From NCBI GenBank assembly GCA_019649035.1, contig BMAT01009977.1:70327-109845 (forward strand): DNA of 39,519 nucleotides, written 5' to 3'. Source of the stretch: Elysia marginata (lineage: Eukaryota > Mollusca > Gastropoda > Plakobranchidae). The notes under the pieces were generated by a model. That model was given only the letters and a program-made list of their open reading frames with translations, was not told where the DNA came from and ran no database searches. Of the stretch, positions 11,309-24,100 are shown piece by piece. Within the stretch, counting starts at the first letter, position 1. Each line of letters opens with the position of its first letter. The position numbers and the translations under genes are program-made.

Positions 11309-11499
11309 CAGTGGATTCCTGTTGAGATAAGCCCTTCTCGGTTCAATTTTCAAGGTCATTTTGTCCAAAATTTTTATATTAAAGCAGTAATACTTTGAAG
11401 AAAAAAAAAGAGAGCGAATGACCAAAAAATCTAGTTTATACTTATAACCAAAGTTTATCCCAAACAGAGTCTATCTTATAGCTTAAGCAGACTCCGCTG
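11309..11499. mobile_element. Putative pogo/Tigger-like MITE, copy 3
   Basis: The left end CAGTGGATTCCTGTTGAGA and the reverse complement of the right end CAGCGGAGTCTGCTTAAG share most positions. TA precedes the left end (11307-11308). The first 12 bases are close to those of the element at 9039, which suggests one family. Confidence 0.55.
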
Positions 11500-11576
11500 T
11501 GTTGTGAAACTGAGGATTGTTTGAGATGGAATCATTAAGGATTAAAAATAATTACACGTACTAGACTAAGACGTTC

Positions 11577-12318
11577 TCAACACCAACCCATCCAACTCAG
11601 TTGTAAACCTGCTTGTGCACAAGTGTCATTTTGATGTACCTCTTTTAGTTTTTTTTGCCGACCCTTTACTCAAAAACGTTTTTGAGATTGCATATATGTT
11701 ACAATATAAAATTATAACCTAGGTCACCATACTCAACAGACCTGACCGACAAAAAAGTGGTAACGTAACTAGTACATGTACTACAGTAGTTTTCTCTTAT
11801 GAGCCGGCCCAGAATTAAGTTTAATATAAAATATAGGAAATATGACATCTACTCAATGTTTCATGTTGGACCTTTTAACCTTTTCCAGCCAGCGCAACTT
11901 ACAGTGGTAGGCAAACCACTCAAACGTAAGCAACTTCTAATTCTTTCAAAAGTGGCAAACGGACTTACCGCGTAATTATATTACATGTTTTACAATGGAT
12001 TAGAGCAAGTGCGAGCTGGAAAACTTTTAATGTGTTATAACCAGCTCTTAACACACTGTATATTTCAGTTGTTCAATTATTCTATCTCACTTCAAAATAA
12101 TAATAGGATAGGGTCATGTAGAACTTTTACAGAAGTTTGTTTACAAAAACATTTGGATGGTTTGGCCCTAACTATAGATCGCGCTGGTTCCAATTCGTTC
12201 ATACCAAAACTTTTCTTATGATATAACTCGTACTAAAAATTTGAAGAGATAGATCAAAATGACACTAGTCCAGTGCACAACTTCGTGTACAGGTGGGCTG
12301 GATGGCCTGGTAATTAGA
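11577..12318. repeat. Large imperfect inverted repeat (about 70-bp arms, about 600-bp spacer)
   Basis: The left arm (about 11577-11645) is the inverse of the right arm (about 12245-12318). The core ATCAAAATGACACT at 12253-12266 is perfectly complementary to 11622-11635, and GTGCACAA at 12273-12280 to 11613-11620; GGATGG also recurs. The spacer has no recognisable coding sequence. It could be a foldback or MITE-type element, but I saw no clear ends. Confidence 0.45.
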
Positions 12319-12744
12319 TTTAGAATGCCTTGATTGAAGCCTATCTCTTTTTTTTTTTTGACAATCGTCACACAATCACTTCAAATGAGTTGGAAGTCGC
12401 TATTTTCACTTTAATTTAAACTAAAAGCATTCTTGTGTTCAGCAGAGTATTTTTTAGCTTGCATTCACAGAATAATGGAATACTTCCTGAATTTAACAAA
12501 ACGTAGTACATGTAAGACCTGCTTTTACTCTGTTACAAATGAAGGGCACCTGGCTTAAAAAATGTGGTTGGGAGACAGTTTTTATCCCTACCATCATTGA
12601 GGATGTTTGGAAACCACTCTCGCTGATACTGATGGTTTTACTATCAGAATGAGCAGCAGCAATGGTATATGCAGTAAGCTGTACCCTCAGTATTCAGTTG
12701 CCTTGTCTAAACAGATATGAGTAGTCAGTCAGCTCATCAGGAAA

Positions 12745-13195
12745 AAATCAATCAATCAATCGGCCTATCAATAAATCAACCAATCAAGCAATTAATAAGT
12801 CAATCGACTTATCAATAGATCAATTAATCAATCAATTAATCGACCAATCAATAAATCAAGAAATCAATCGGCCAATCAATAGATCAACCAATCGATCAAT
12901 TAATCAATCGACCAATAGATAAAATAAATCAATCAATTGGCCAATCTATAAATCAATCAATCAATCAATCGACCAATCAATCAATCAATCAATCGATCAT
13001 CACATGTTTATTAATCAACCAACCAATCAATCGATTAAATTAACAATTCGTCCCCCAATTTATCAATCAAACAATTTATTATTATTCAATTCGTGCACCA
13101 ATCTGCCAATCTATCATTCAATCAATCGACCACAATATATGTATACCAATCAATCAAACAATTACATGTGATCTATCAACCAACCGATCAATCAT
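12745..13195. repeat. Degenerate ATCA/CAAT tetranucleotide satellite
   Basis: About 450 bp dominated by ATCAATCAATC-type words with variants (GACC, GGCC, ATCGATC, AACCAACC). Runs of four or more perfect units occur near 12955-12990. The many substitutions point to an old array. Confidence 0.9.
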
Positions 13196-16100
13196 ATCAA
13201 TACATTAACCAACCCAACGTTAAGCTGGGCTCGTGCATGGTGTCAACGCAAACAAGCCGAAAAGTTTAGGATTATCAGTTGATTTATTTGATTCCAAGAC
13301 GTTCGCGACAACCAAATACATACGTACAAGTACGTGTACATTTCACAAACAAGTTATACATGAGATTTATAATGGTTTGTGTTCTATCACAAGTAGAGGC
13401 ACGGACAGTGAGCGCCGAGGAAAACTTGTATGCGGCCGTACGTGCCTTTATATTTCAGTGGGGAGACGGTGAAGTGGGGATTCTGTATCATGTCTGTTCA
13501 AAATTGCCCAAGGCAATGTTTGGTTCGCTTTGAGATTGGATTAAGTATTTTCCTATGAAGCTAAACTTAGACTAGAGACTTTTACACCCAGAAAACGCTT
13601 ACCACTAAAAAAAAATGAAAGGGAAACCTACGGGTATCGCCGGTTTCAGAATTGTGCAATAATAATACATGTAGTAGTATACTTCTCAGTATCATTCTTA
13701 TTAAGACAAATGTCTTTAGGTTAATATGTATGTATCGGTTATTCTTTCCTCTGAATAAATCATTCTAATCCCATCGGGCGGGGTTTGTTATTTGAGACTT
13801 TATTTTGTTGACACGTACGCTCGCACACAACCCCCAGCTATGACTACATGTACAGTACAAACAAAACATAGAAAGCTTTTTACAGCATGGGTTGGTTACG
13901 AAATCCTTGCCAGCATTATACATAGTATACATTGTATAACATAAAAACTACAACAGTATTCTAGCACTTTAAAGAACCTATGATAAAATGCATACCCTAC
14001 TTGTATTAGGACCAAAAGTCTACAACCACAACGTGTACATTACAAGCGGTACACAAGACTAGTCGTCAACTTTCTATCAAAACACTAGAGTGCAAGTTAC
14101 AAACTTAAAAATCATTTGCATGATTTAGCACACTAGCCACGATTTGAACCAAATCTATCGTTAACTATCTCTTCCATTTTTTATCTTAAATTTTTCTTAA
14201 TATCTATTTAACTACAAAAGCAAAGATGAGCCCTGAATTTTCCTGGTATATACTTTCATTGAGTCCACGAGAACATGGCATCAATCAGAATTTAAGAAAG
14301 CCCATTCTTAGTCCATACAATACCTAAGGCCTGTATTATACTACGTAAATACAAGTACATGTAAAACACTGAAGTTTGTCACACGTATAGTTCACAGAAA
14401 AATGGGCCTTGTAAGACCATGAAAAGTAGGGCCTAGTGTGGGAATACTTTCCAGAACTATAGCTTTTACGAAAGACTTGCATTTTACTGTAAATTTGTAT
14501 TGCAAAAAAGCATACTGCATTTTGTCTCTATGCGACACAGACCTCAATTATTTATAGCTCGCTTATGTATTGGGCCTAATACATGTGAACAAATCCAATG
14601 TGTAATCTATCCACTCACTGCAAAAGAGATGGCCTATTTTGGGGGGGGGGCAGCGCTTCTAAACGCTTCTACAGAAAGAATGGCAGCAGCTTAACGAGAG
14701 AAGGAAACGGCAACAACTTCATCAAATTTAATATACAAAATACCGTGCATTGCTACATTGAATACCATAAATACCAATAGCATTAGAAATCACGTTTAGT
14801 CATGGTGCATAATGATAATAATACAAATACATGTACATGTTCAGTCACACCAACAGCAACAGGCAACAGAAAGGAAAAAAATGAGTAATATTACAAAATA
14901 TGAATAATTAAAGAGATGAAGTATTCATAGAAACAAGCAATGGGAATAAGACTGGAGACAAAACTGTGTTGTCAATGACAGTAACCAAAAAAAAAAAAGA
15001 TAATAATACAGGCATTAACAAAGAATCTAGGGGCTAGAATTGTAAGCTTACCCACAAAACACAGATGTTATTGCAAAGTTGTAGACTTCTATTGAAGAGT
15101 AATACGAAATGGAGACAACTAGCTAGATATAGATAATAACAGCTTGCATTTTAACATAACTTTCATAGTCCTTTATTTTTCAGACGCACGACCGAATTCA
15201 GTACAAAATTATATTATACTTACAAGATCATAAACTGCCACTTGAAATATGCCATCTTTAAAATCTTATTGCTAACACAATTTTATTTTGTAATGTTCTT
15301 TCTTAATCTAAGGGAAGATAAGCTTTACAACTAAAAGCCGAATTGTGGACAAATCCATTTGCATATGAAGATCTTCATTTTTACAACCTGCATATAGAAG
15401 TAAGGGGAAACAACTTAAGCAGCAGTTTTGTCCTTTTGTTTTTAGCTACCTTAGTCAAATTTTATATTGAACAAAGCATTTTTAGGCGGAAATAAATAAC
15501 ACGTGACAAGAAAAAAAACACGTGGCAATTCACCACACAAAGGCTAAAATTGCCCTTTCCTGTCCAGAACTAATTGATAATATCCATCAAATCAGGCAAT
15601 TTACGTGTTTTTGCAGACTATCTTTACTAAACCGTAAAAAGTCATTACACATACAGGGATCAAAATGGGTTAAAATCAAAGCAAAGCCCAAGTCTTTCAC
15701 AGTTCACAAGAAAATATGAGGCAGATCAGAGGGACGCGACCAGGAAATGGGGGCCCGAGAAGACAACAGTGTGTACGGTTCATGAAGCATTTTATATTTT
15801 ACTAGACAGAGAATCGGATTGACATGCAATGTACTTTGCGCCGAACCCACACCCTTCACAAAAAAGCACAGTAATATAACAAAGATACCCCATGGTATGC
15901 TCTAATGCCATTGTAGTGTCCACTACTAGTATCATCTTCATGTGTGGCAATCATCCTTCAACTTGTTTTGTAGTCATCAACATTTTTATCTCTCTCTCAT
16001 ACCTTCTCGGTTCCCATACCACCGCAACGAGCAAACTGCTAACTCAACCCCACAAATATTTTGAAATCATCGTTTCCTTTGATTCCACTCCCAACAGAAG

Positions 16101-18067
16101 TTAGTGTTGTGCATAAAGCCTTTGTTTTCACTGGTATTAGTTACTGACCACGAGAGTTAAAGTCTCAGAAAAATTACATTCCTACTTTTCCACCCGACTC
16201 CTAGGACCTTTTTAAGTCGCTGTAACTTATAGTCAGTGCAAAGCGCAACACGCGACTGGCCTTCTTCATGTTCCGTTTGCACTTTCCCTCTCTATCCCTC
16301 TCCCTTATAAAACACACACACACCCAAACAAATTGACACCATCAAATGAACGCTTTATAAACTTTATCATAGAAGTTTTAAAAGCTTATCCTGTCCTATC
16401 GTAATCGAGCATGTTTCGAAAAGCACTTTGATCCTTCTTTATGTGGCCAAATTTTTACAGAACAAAGCCAAAAATTGACACAACTTCGACTATTTTAAAA
16501 ACGAGTTTTCGCAACAACCCAGCCAACGTACAACACACATGCTGGTGTTTGGGTGTGTCATACACGCTGAACATAATATGTGTATATATAGAACGATATT
16601 TAGGACCTGCATAATTCATTACATAACAAATTTTTCAAAAGGTACTATCTATCTTAAAAAGAGACATCGCAAATGGCAATAGCGTTCATAAACGTGCTAC
16701 AAATTTTTAGATAATCTCTAGAATAAACAGAAAAAATTGACTATACTCCTACATATATATTATAAATACAAAACTTTATTTTCTTGAACCTGTGTTAAGT
16801 TCATTGTTGGCTGAAACGACACAAATCACAATTTAGAACAGCACATTTCTATATCATCTGGCTAAAGACAATTCTCGGATACGAATTTTGTAAATAAAGC
16901 AATTATTACATTTTGTGGCGTTATCAAGCTGTAAATTGTTTCATGCTACATGCATCGAGTGGTGATGAAATTTGGTGTAGTCGATAAATACATAGAACGT
17001 AGCTCAAAACATTAAGACACACAATGTAGTCGAAAATAAGCTAAGCTATCTGGACAAATTTGGTGGAGCGCTTCTTTCTTTGAAAATGCTCTGAGTCTGA
17101 CAGATCTGCAATGCTACAAACGTTCTTATGAAGGCATCTTCTTGCAAATGTTATTAAAAAAAATAACACTTCACACAGATGCCAAGTGCATAGTTTGTTA
17201 ATCTAGAAATAACTTAAGCCTACAGCCTTATCAAGATATTTTGGAAGTTTTCTTTTGATTTAACAAGAATGAATCGTGTCAAAAGCACAGATTACCAGGT
17301 GCCTAACATTTAATGCACAACAATTAAATAAAACCACAGCAGTCATTGTAAGATAGTGAAGGGCAGCTATAGTCAGAATGGTACAACTTAACCGCTTGGT
17401 AATGCCTGTGAAGCGAGTCTGTCAGAATCATTGGCTATCCTGTTAAGTTAACCCACAACTCACTCCATTTCACTTCATCTTTCACGTTGTCTTCTCTAAA
17501 GCTTTGTGAACGGTACTGAAATCTATAGGTTTAAGATCTATTTCTACTTATAGGTCTGTTAAATTTAAGTTACTTTATTACTTGGCGTCAATTGACATTA
17601 TAAAAATTGCAGATACCCTGCCGAGACAAGTTATGCAGTCTTATGTGACATTTCTAATACATGCAATTATTGTTTGGATGTAAAATTACCACTGGTATAG
17701 TTTTGTATAAATAGTTTTGAAGATATTTCATATTTTGAAATAAAAAGATACGGGGCATGTTTGAAACCCGGTAAAGAACATTAAAGCTTTCTCAAAAGTG
17801 GCATATGTGAACATTTTTAGGTGCAAGATTTTAATATCTCCAGTGATCAAAGCTAGGCCAAGAAAAACAAAAGCAGTGTTAAAACCAGACATGCTAGCAG
17901 CATATCTTCTTTATGACATTCTGTGATAAGTGATATTCCAATCAGGTGTTCTAAGTGATATTTGTGTCACGTGTTGAAGAAGATGTGATGGTGTTTGCGT
18001 GGGTGTGGTGGTGTGTGGGTGGGTGGGAAGAAGTGAGGGGAGGGCGGTGGGAGTTGAAAGGTCGAGG
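13196..18067. other. Non-coding region, possibly a long 3' UTR of the spondin gene
   Basis: AT-rich sequence without convincing coding frames on either strand and with many ACATGTAC-type words. If the spondin transcript ends with the exon at 18115-18068, this is its downstream side. Candidate AATAAA signals on the - strand lie at 17574-17579 and 13799-13804 (TTTATT on +). How much is transcribed cannot be told from sequence. Confidence 0.35.
18017..18051 (+). other. G-run cluster with G-quadruplex potential
   Basis: G runs at 18017-18019, 18021-18023, 18025-18027, 18037-18040, 18042-18044 and 18049-18051 give a four-tract set with loops of 1, 1 and 9 bases, and a further set downstream. It lies just beyond the stop of the putative terminal spondin exon, on the template strand of that gene. 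Confidence 0.6.
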
Positions 18068-18115
18068 TTAGTAGCGCCGGTGGTACAGCCTAAATCGTCT
18101 CATGCGCTCTTTCAC
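18068..18115 (-). CDS. Candidate alternative terminal exon of the spondin gene (15-residue basic tail)
   Basis: On the - strand a strong acceptor (TCTGTTCTTGTTTTCAG) is followed by 'VKERMRRFRLYHRRY' and TAA at 18070-18068, in phase 0. In the TSR4 exon a GT at 22581-22580 (GAT|GTACGC) just before the stop also leaves phase 0, so splicing would give '...CPDSD' followed by 'VKERM...'. The donor is weak (T at -1, C at +4). The exon could instead belong to another unseen transcript. Confidence 0.5.
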   Translation of the reverse strand: MKERMRRFRLYHRRY

Positions 18116-21100
18116 CTGAAAACAAGAACAGATCGCAGTTAGGATGGGATGCACACAGAAACTCAACTCAACATGGGGCAGGCACTGTGGACCTTCGGTC
18201 ACAATGATACATTTTATTAAGTAAATTATTAGCCTATTTTTATACGCAGGGCAAGTTGTGCATGGCGTCGATGTTACAAATCTGTGGAAACTTTTAATCT
18301 ATAGTTATATGAAAAAAATATGCAAAGCATTTAAAGCATTTTCAAAACAATAAGTTCCGGGTGCAAAAAGCGATTTGGTTGATATCCATTGGATGAATTA
18401 TGTTGGCAAAGAATGCAGCGTTTGTTGTGATGAACTTTCTAAAGCACGTTGTGTTATATTCTTCAAAGACGCCATGCAAAACCCGCGAGATAACATTATC
18501 TTAAACTTCTACCATTATAATTATCCGGCAATGCGGAAATAATGTACCTTTAATGAGACGTTTTCATTTTTCTTTTGGTTTTTACACAGTGTGATAAAAA
18601 ATTGCAAAGGAGAGCAATATGAGCAAAGCGGCCAAAACGGGCGAGGCAAAAACCACAGCTTTAAAAGGTAACACTTGAATGAAAAGGCATAATTAAGCAT
18701 ACCACTTCCCTCCCCTATCAAATATTATTAATAGACTAACTTATTACATAAACTTTGCTAACCAAGATAAAATCAATGTGACAAAAATTTAAGTGCACAC
18801 GCACTGTAAAAAAAAATGATATATGCTTCCATGATTAATCTTTTAATGTTCCTTTAATGACAAAAGTTATTGTCCAATTTTAGAACTACAAAGTTGAATG
18901 AAAGTTATTTTTCTATAAATATCATATTGAATTGGGTGGTTTGGGTACAGGGTGTGCAAAGCATAATGATGTATGCTTAATTAAAAAAAAATAATCAGGA
19001 AAAGCAACAGACCAAAGAAAAAAAATAAAACCAAACTGTGCATCACTTAATCTTTAAAAACTAAAAATTATCCTTTGTCGAGAAAGAAAACGCGGTTTGA
19101 AAGAAAAAAAAAAGAATAAAAATAGAAACCCGCAAGTTTGAAAAACCATGTATCCAATTCCAAGACACTTTGAAGACAGGCTGGACCGAGAGGTAAAGAA
19201 AAACAACCCGCAACCAACAAAAATTTTAATCACTTTAAAACTGAAAGTAAAAGCAAAAAAGGACCTCGTATTAACCTAGGTAGTAAAAAAAACAACAACC
19301 TCAAGATAAAAAGAGCAGTTTAAGGTTTTAAGAAGTGTTTATCGAACCCCCGAACTGAGTGATAGGACATGCAATGTTTCTAGTGCAAGGAATTTCCACA
19401 TACTTTTTCACCAGTTGCGGCGTGTTTGGATTTTCCCAGTCTTTCAGCTTATAAAAAAATCAGCTTTACGCATACTATCAAACTTGTTTTGAACCTGCAA
19501 TGGAGACAAATACAGACTAATGTAAACACTAACCGATTACTGCAGTTATTGATAATGAATACTTTTGTCAAGCATTTATCATGGATTGAGAGCTAATACT
19601 CTACTGGTTTAGAAGTTCTCAGCTGAGTCAGAGATGGAAGCAAAGTAAAGGGAAGGAGACGTGATAGCTTATGGGATCACAAAGACACACATTCGGTATA
19701 CGCACACAGAACTAAAACGAATCCCGACGTAGGACAGCACAGCGGCAATAAAGCGTACCCGCCTATAACGACATGGTTTTTGGATCTTAATATGACCTCC
19801 CATGGATTTTAAATAACTTATTATAAAATTTTGTAGTCCTTTTCTCACAATACAATTCCTTTAAACTTATATCAGTTTTTTTTTTGCAGCCTTAGTAAAG
19901 CTCAAAGTTTGGAGCTAACGGTCTACAGATTAACCACTGTAGATGTCAAAATGTTTTCATACTAGATAAAAACATTCTTATCTGCTCTTTAAAATTAAAC
20001 AAACGTGCTTGATTATCCAAACTGTTAAATGAATTATGCTAGATGGAGCAGAAATTGTCCTATAGTCGCGTGGAGATCAAACTACGAAGCCGGTATAAGC
20101 GGGTGCATGATGACTGCAGTGACGATAATCATAACAGGACACAAATCACAAGACAGATGTACACACTGACAAATTAATGACTATGATATTGGTGGTGAGT
20201 GTGAAGATTATACAGGTTAACACATGAATACAGTTGTGCGGGTGCTAGCGCTGTCAGAGGGAAACGTAAGGTCAAATGTTATGACCTCATCGTTCCCCCA
20301 GGCTGTTGTTTTTTGTTGTTGTTAATGTTAAGACTACGGAATAACAAAAAAATATACTTACCTTTTCTGGTTAGTCAAGCTTTTTGGCACCTCTAGAGTA
20401 TCAAGTAAGGGCGACTAGATCTATTCTTATAATTATTGTATAGTTATTTGCCATGATCACAATTAGGGCGTAAGCGTTATTCAATCTTATAGAAAGTGAA
20501 GTCAAACCTTCACGATCTATGCGTCTCCTTGCGCATTCATTAAAAGTTCAAAACGTAAGCTTTTCAAAGCAGTGCCAAACAATATTAGCAATAATAATGA
20601 TAAAAGAATTATTAATAATATTAATAACAAAATAGAAAGAAAATAAATCTCACCATTTAGGTTTTTTTTAAGGAAAAAAAGGTGAAAGATAGGCAATGGT
20701 TAAATATACCTCGCCTCCATGATTTTGCCTATAGTAATATTACAGTGCTTAAAGGCAAGAGGTGTCAATGCACCAAGATTAAAAGATAACCTATCAATTC
20801 TGTTTTCAATTTTAGAAACATAACAAAAACAAATAAAAACAAACTAAATTTATATTTGAAACTACTAATGAATAGGACAATTTCGAACTTTTCCAGATAT
20901 AAAAACAGAACTATCAAATTCATATGTTTGCTATTCAACAAAAAGGTTTGATGAAATCACCTGTTTTTTTCTGTTAGGGATGCAGTTAGTTTATAGAAAC
21001 ATTTTTAGCATTGAAAATCAGTCTTTAAGGAGATTTGGATGTTACAACAAATTGGAAAAGAATAAAAAATATCCTGTCTCTGAAAAAAGATATTTTCAAT

Positions 21101-24100
21101 TTTTTTTTATTTATTTAAAACTACGCTCTACCTCGTTCTAAGAACAGTCTACTCATTATTGTCATTCCAGGGAAGACAATTTTACATTGACAATTTAATT
21201 GATGAGGGCATCAAGACATATTTAAAACTTTAACAGGATAATGAAATTATTCATAAAAAATATCAACGTAAAGCTACTTTTCTACAGAGAAACAGGCAGT
21301 ACACGGGGGTGAGGGGGGTGCTTTCGAAGACCCACAGGAAAGTTGAAGAGCAACAATCTAACCAGAGCTAAACTGTCTATGTGAACATTTTTTTAAGCAA
21401 GCAGATGGCATAAAGTAAAATAAAAATCTAGTTTAATTCGAAAACTGATATGGTTCGTAATATAAAAAAATGAAAAGACATTAAAGATATTATCTAAAAT
21501 AATACATTTAATATGCAATGACATAAAAGTAATGATAATTACATAATATTTGGTGATACACACATCTGTTGGAGATTATTGATATGTTAGACTTGTATCA
21601 AATCTACGATAATAAGATATAGTATACGTGTATAAACGCCCCAAAGCTAGATCCCAAAAACACACAGAATCGCCTTTATAGGGAACACGGGATTCTAGAC
21701 AACAATACGAGATGGAGAAAGAAAATAGATCTACACAGCATGGATAGCACTGGTGCACGAGCCTTGGGCCTCTGTTTGCTAAAATTACCTATCGCAAAAC
21801 ATATTCATTTTTTCATACTTACCTTTCCTTCACTCTAAAGTTATAAAAATACATAATTTAATTCTTCTATGCTTAGTTCAGTAGATTACTTTTGTGGCAT
21901 TGACGGTCCACCAAAATGTTAAAAGAAAGCTCAATTCAAATTGTGCTCAGGCATCACTCAATGCCTATAGATTCTCAATTCAGGAGGGTATTATTTTACT
22001 TTTGGATTCTTTCGTTAGACCTTGCTTATTGTGCACCAGTGCTCGTAAACCGATCATCACAAAACAAACACATATTTCCATGAGACAATGGAAGACCTAC
22101 ACCTTTGAGAGTATACGCCGTATTACGGTGACAAGCCTGCAAGGTTCGCTAAAAGTACGCTCTAACGGGGATATCGTGCTGGTCCAAGTTCGTCTTGAGG
22201 CGCAGAGCCAAAAGATTTCGTTAAATCATGCAGGCAGACCAACACTCCCTTCGCAGAAAATTATGTTCTCGGGAATATGGGGAAGACAAGGAGTTAACGC
22301 CCTTTTCTCGAACTTTGCAGGCTTGTACGACTAATACATACCATCATAGACCTTCGTCGACGTAATTAGAAAGAAGTGTTAAATAATTTACGCTAGCGCT
22401 AATATTTTAGGGCTAACATTGACAGAGAGGTAGGTATCTTAGAAAAGGCGCTAAAAATTAACAAAAAGAATAGCTAACATTAAGTATATTGGCAACTAGA
22501 CAGAAAGTAAAGGTTATATGGTTGACCCTTGAGGCCGGACCAAGTTCAAAGGTTAAAGGTAGAGTCAGATCAAGAGCGTACATCTGAATCTGGGCAGAGC
22601 GGCACGTTGCAGAAGCGACGCTCCTTCCTCGTTGAACAGGCGAGACCGCCTCTCCTTGGCTTCCGGAGTCTGCGACGTCGTCGGATTTGAACAGAGCTGT
22701 CGCCACACGTCTGCGTGCAGGTCGACCACTCGCTCCACTGACTCATTTTACAGTCCACAGCTGGCAAAGACAAACGGGTCATTACAACTGTTAGGTCGAG
22801 GTTAGGTAAGTTGACGACATGGGAAGAACAAAAGGATTTTCGGACAGTTTAACTATGGCCTCTACAAAAAGCCCAGCACAGAAATCCTTTGGAACGTGAA
22901 GCAATCTTCCTCTAGACACGACAGGTTTTGAAAAACCTCTAATATAACACTAAAAATAATTTGCCTTCAATTTGTGGATCACAGATTTGACATTGCTGAA
23001 GAGAAGTGGCATCTTATATTACTTTCTTTCTGGACCAAATAATTGTTAGGGTTTTGCATATATACAACACATACTTAATACTTACGACACTTCTTTTGTC
23101 TGCACTTCTTCTTTTTGACCAATCTCCTGGGGCAACGCCGGCCGCCATTTTTGGGTTCCACTTTCACCATCCGGGTCTTCATGATCACTCCCCTTCCGCA
23201 AGTGGCCGAGCATTCGGACCAGCCAGACCAAGGCGTGACCATACAGTTGACTCGCGCGCCCCCTGATTGACGTCTGCTACCGCCGGTGACACCATCGTCG
23301 TCCTTCCTTTGTCTTCTTCTTCTTCGTCTCCTTCTCTCCATCATTTGCTTCTTTTTCATGAGTCTTTGTTGTCTTCTCATCATTTTAGCTTTCTCTCTCT
23401 CCATTCTGGCAGCAGCATCTTCACCGCCTGATCCACCATCAGCTTGGCCATGGTTCTGTAGCATCATCTGCTTCTTCATCATCTGCCTCTGTAACACACG
23501 CATAGACAGCCAAAACAGATATTTAAAACATGCACGCTATAACTGGTAAGGAAAATGTCTGTAATGATATATTCACGGTTAAAGCACACAGGAATGTTTA
23601 TGCTTTTCAAAACATTTTTGGCCAAAATACACCATGGCTTTTGCAGTGTTCATAATCTTATATCGGTATTTCAATCCCTTTCATACCGCGTAATTACAAC
23701 CACCCTTGCGGTACACGTTTGCCTTTGGTACTCAGTCATTAGCTTTAATTCGTTTTCGTACTTCATAATAATGAGACAAAAGACAGCTGTATTGTTGGCG
23801 AACAGTAAGGTTTTAGTATGCTAAATATTCATCGCCAAACCTTTACGATTATCAGCTGTCTCCCATATTCTTTTCAGAGCTCAATGACATAGGTGAGGCA
23901 GCTATTAAGCTTAGCACTACTGTACAGTTGTAAGCCGTTATATATATAACAACTTTGTTCGACTCTTCAATTTGTCATCCACTGCTGAGTGCAGTAACTT
24001 ACCTTCATCTCCTCGGCCTTGCGCTCCTGTTCCTCTCTCTGCTGCTCCATCATGCGCAGCTTCCTCATCATTTCCTCTTTACGGAGCATGTCCTGCTTCA

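Noticed and set aside
21894-22334. 146-codon + strand open frame, the longest complete one in the window
   Set aside because: No recognisable domain, no signal peptide, no splice or promoter context, and it lies in the spondin terminal intron or flank. A frame this long can occur by chance in 39 kb.
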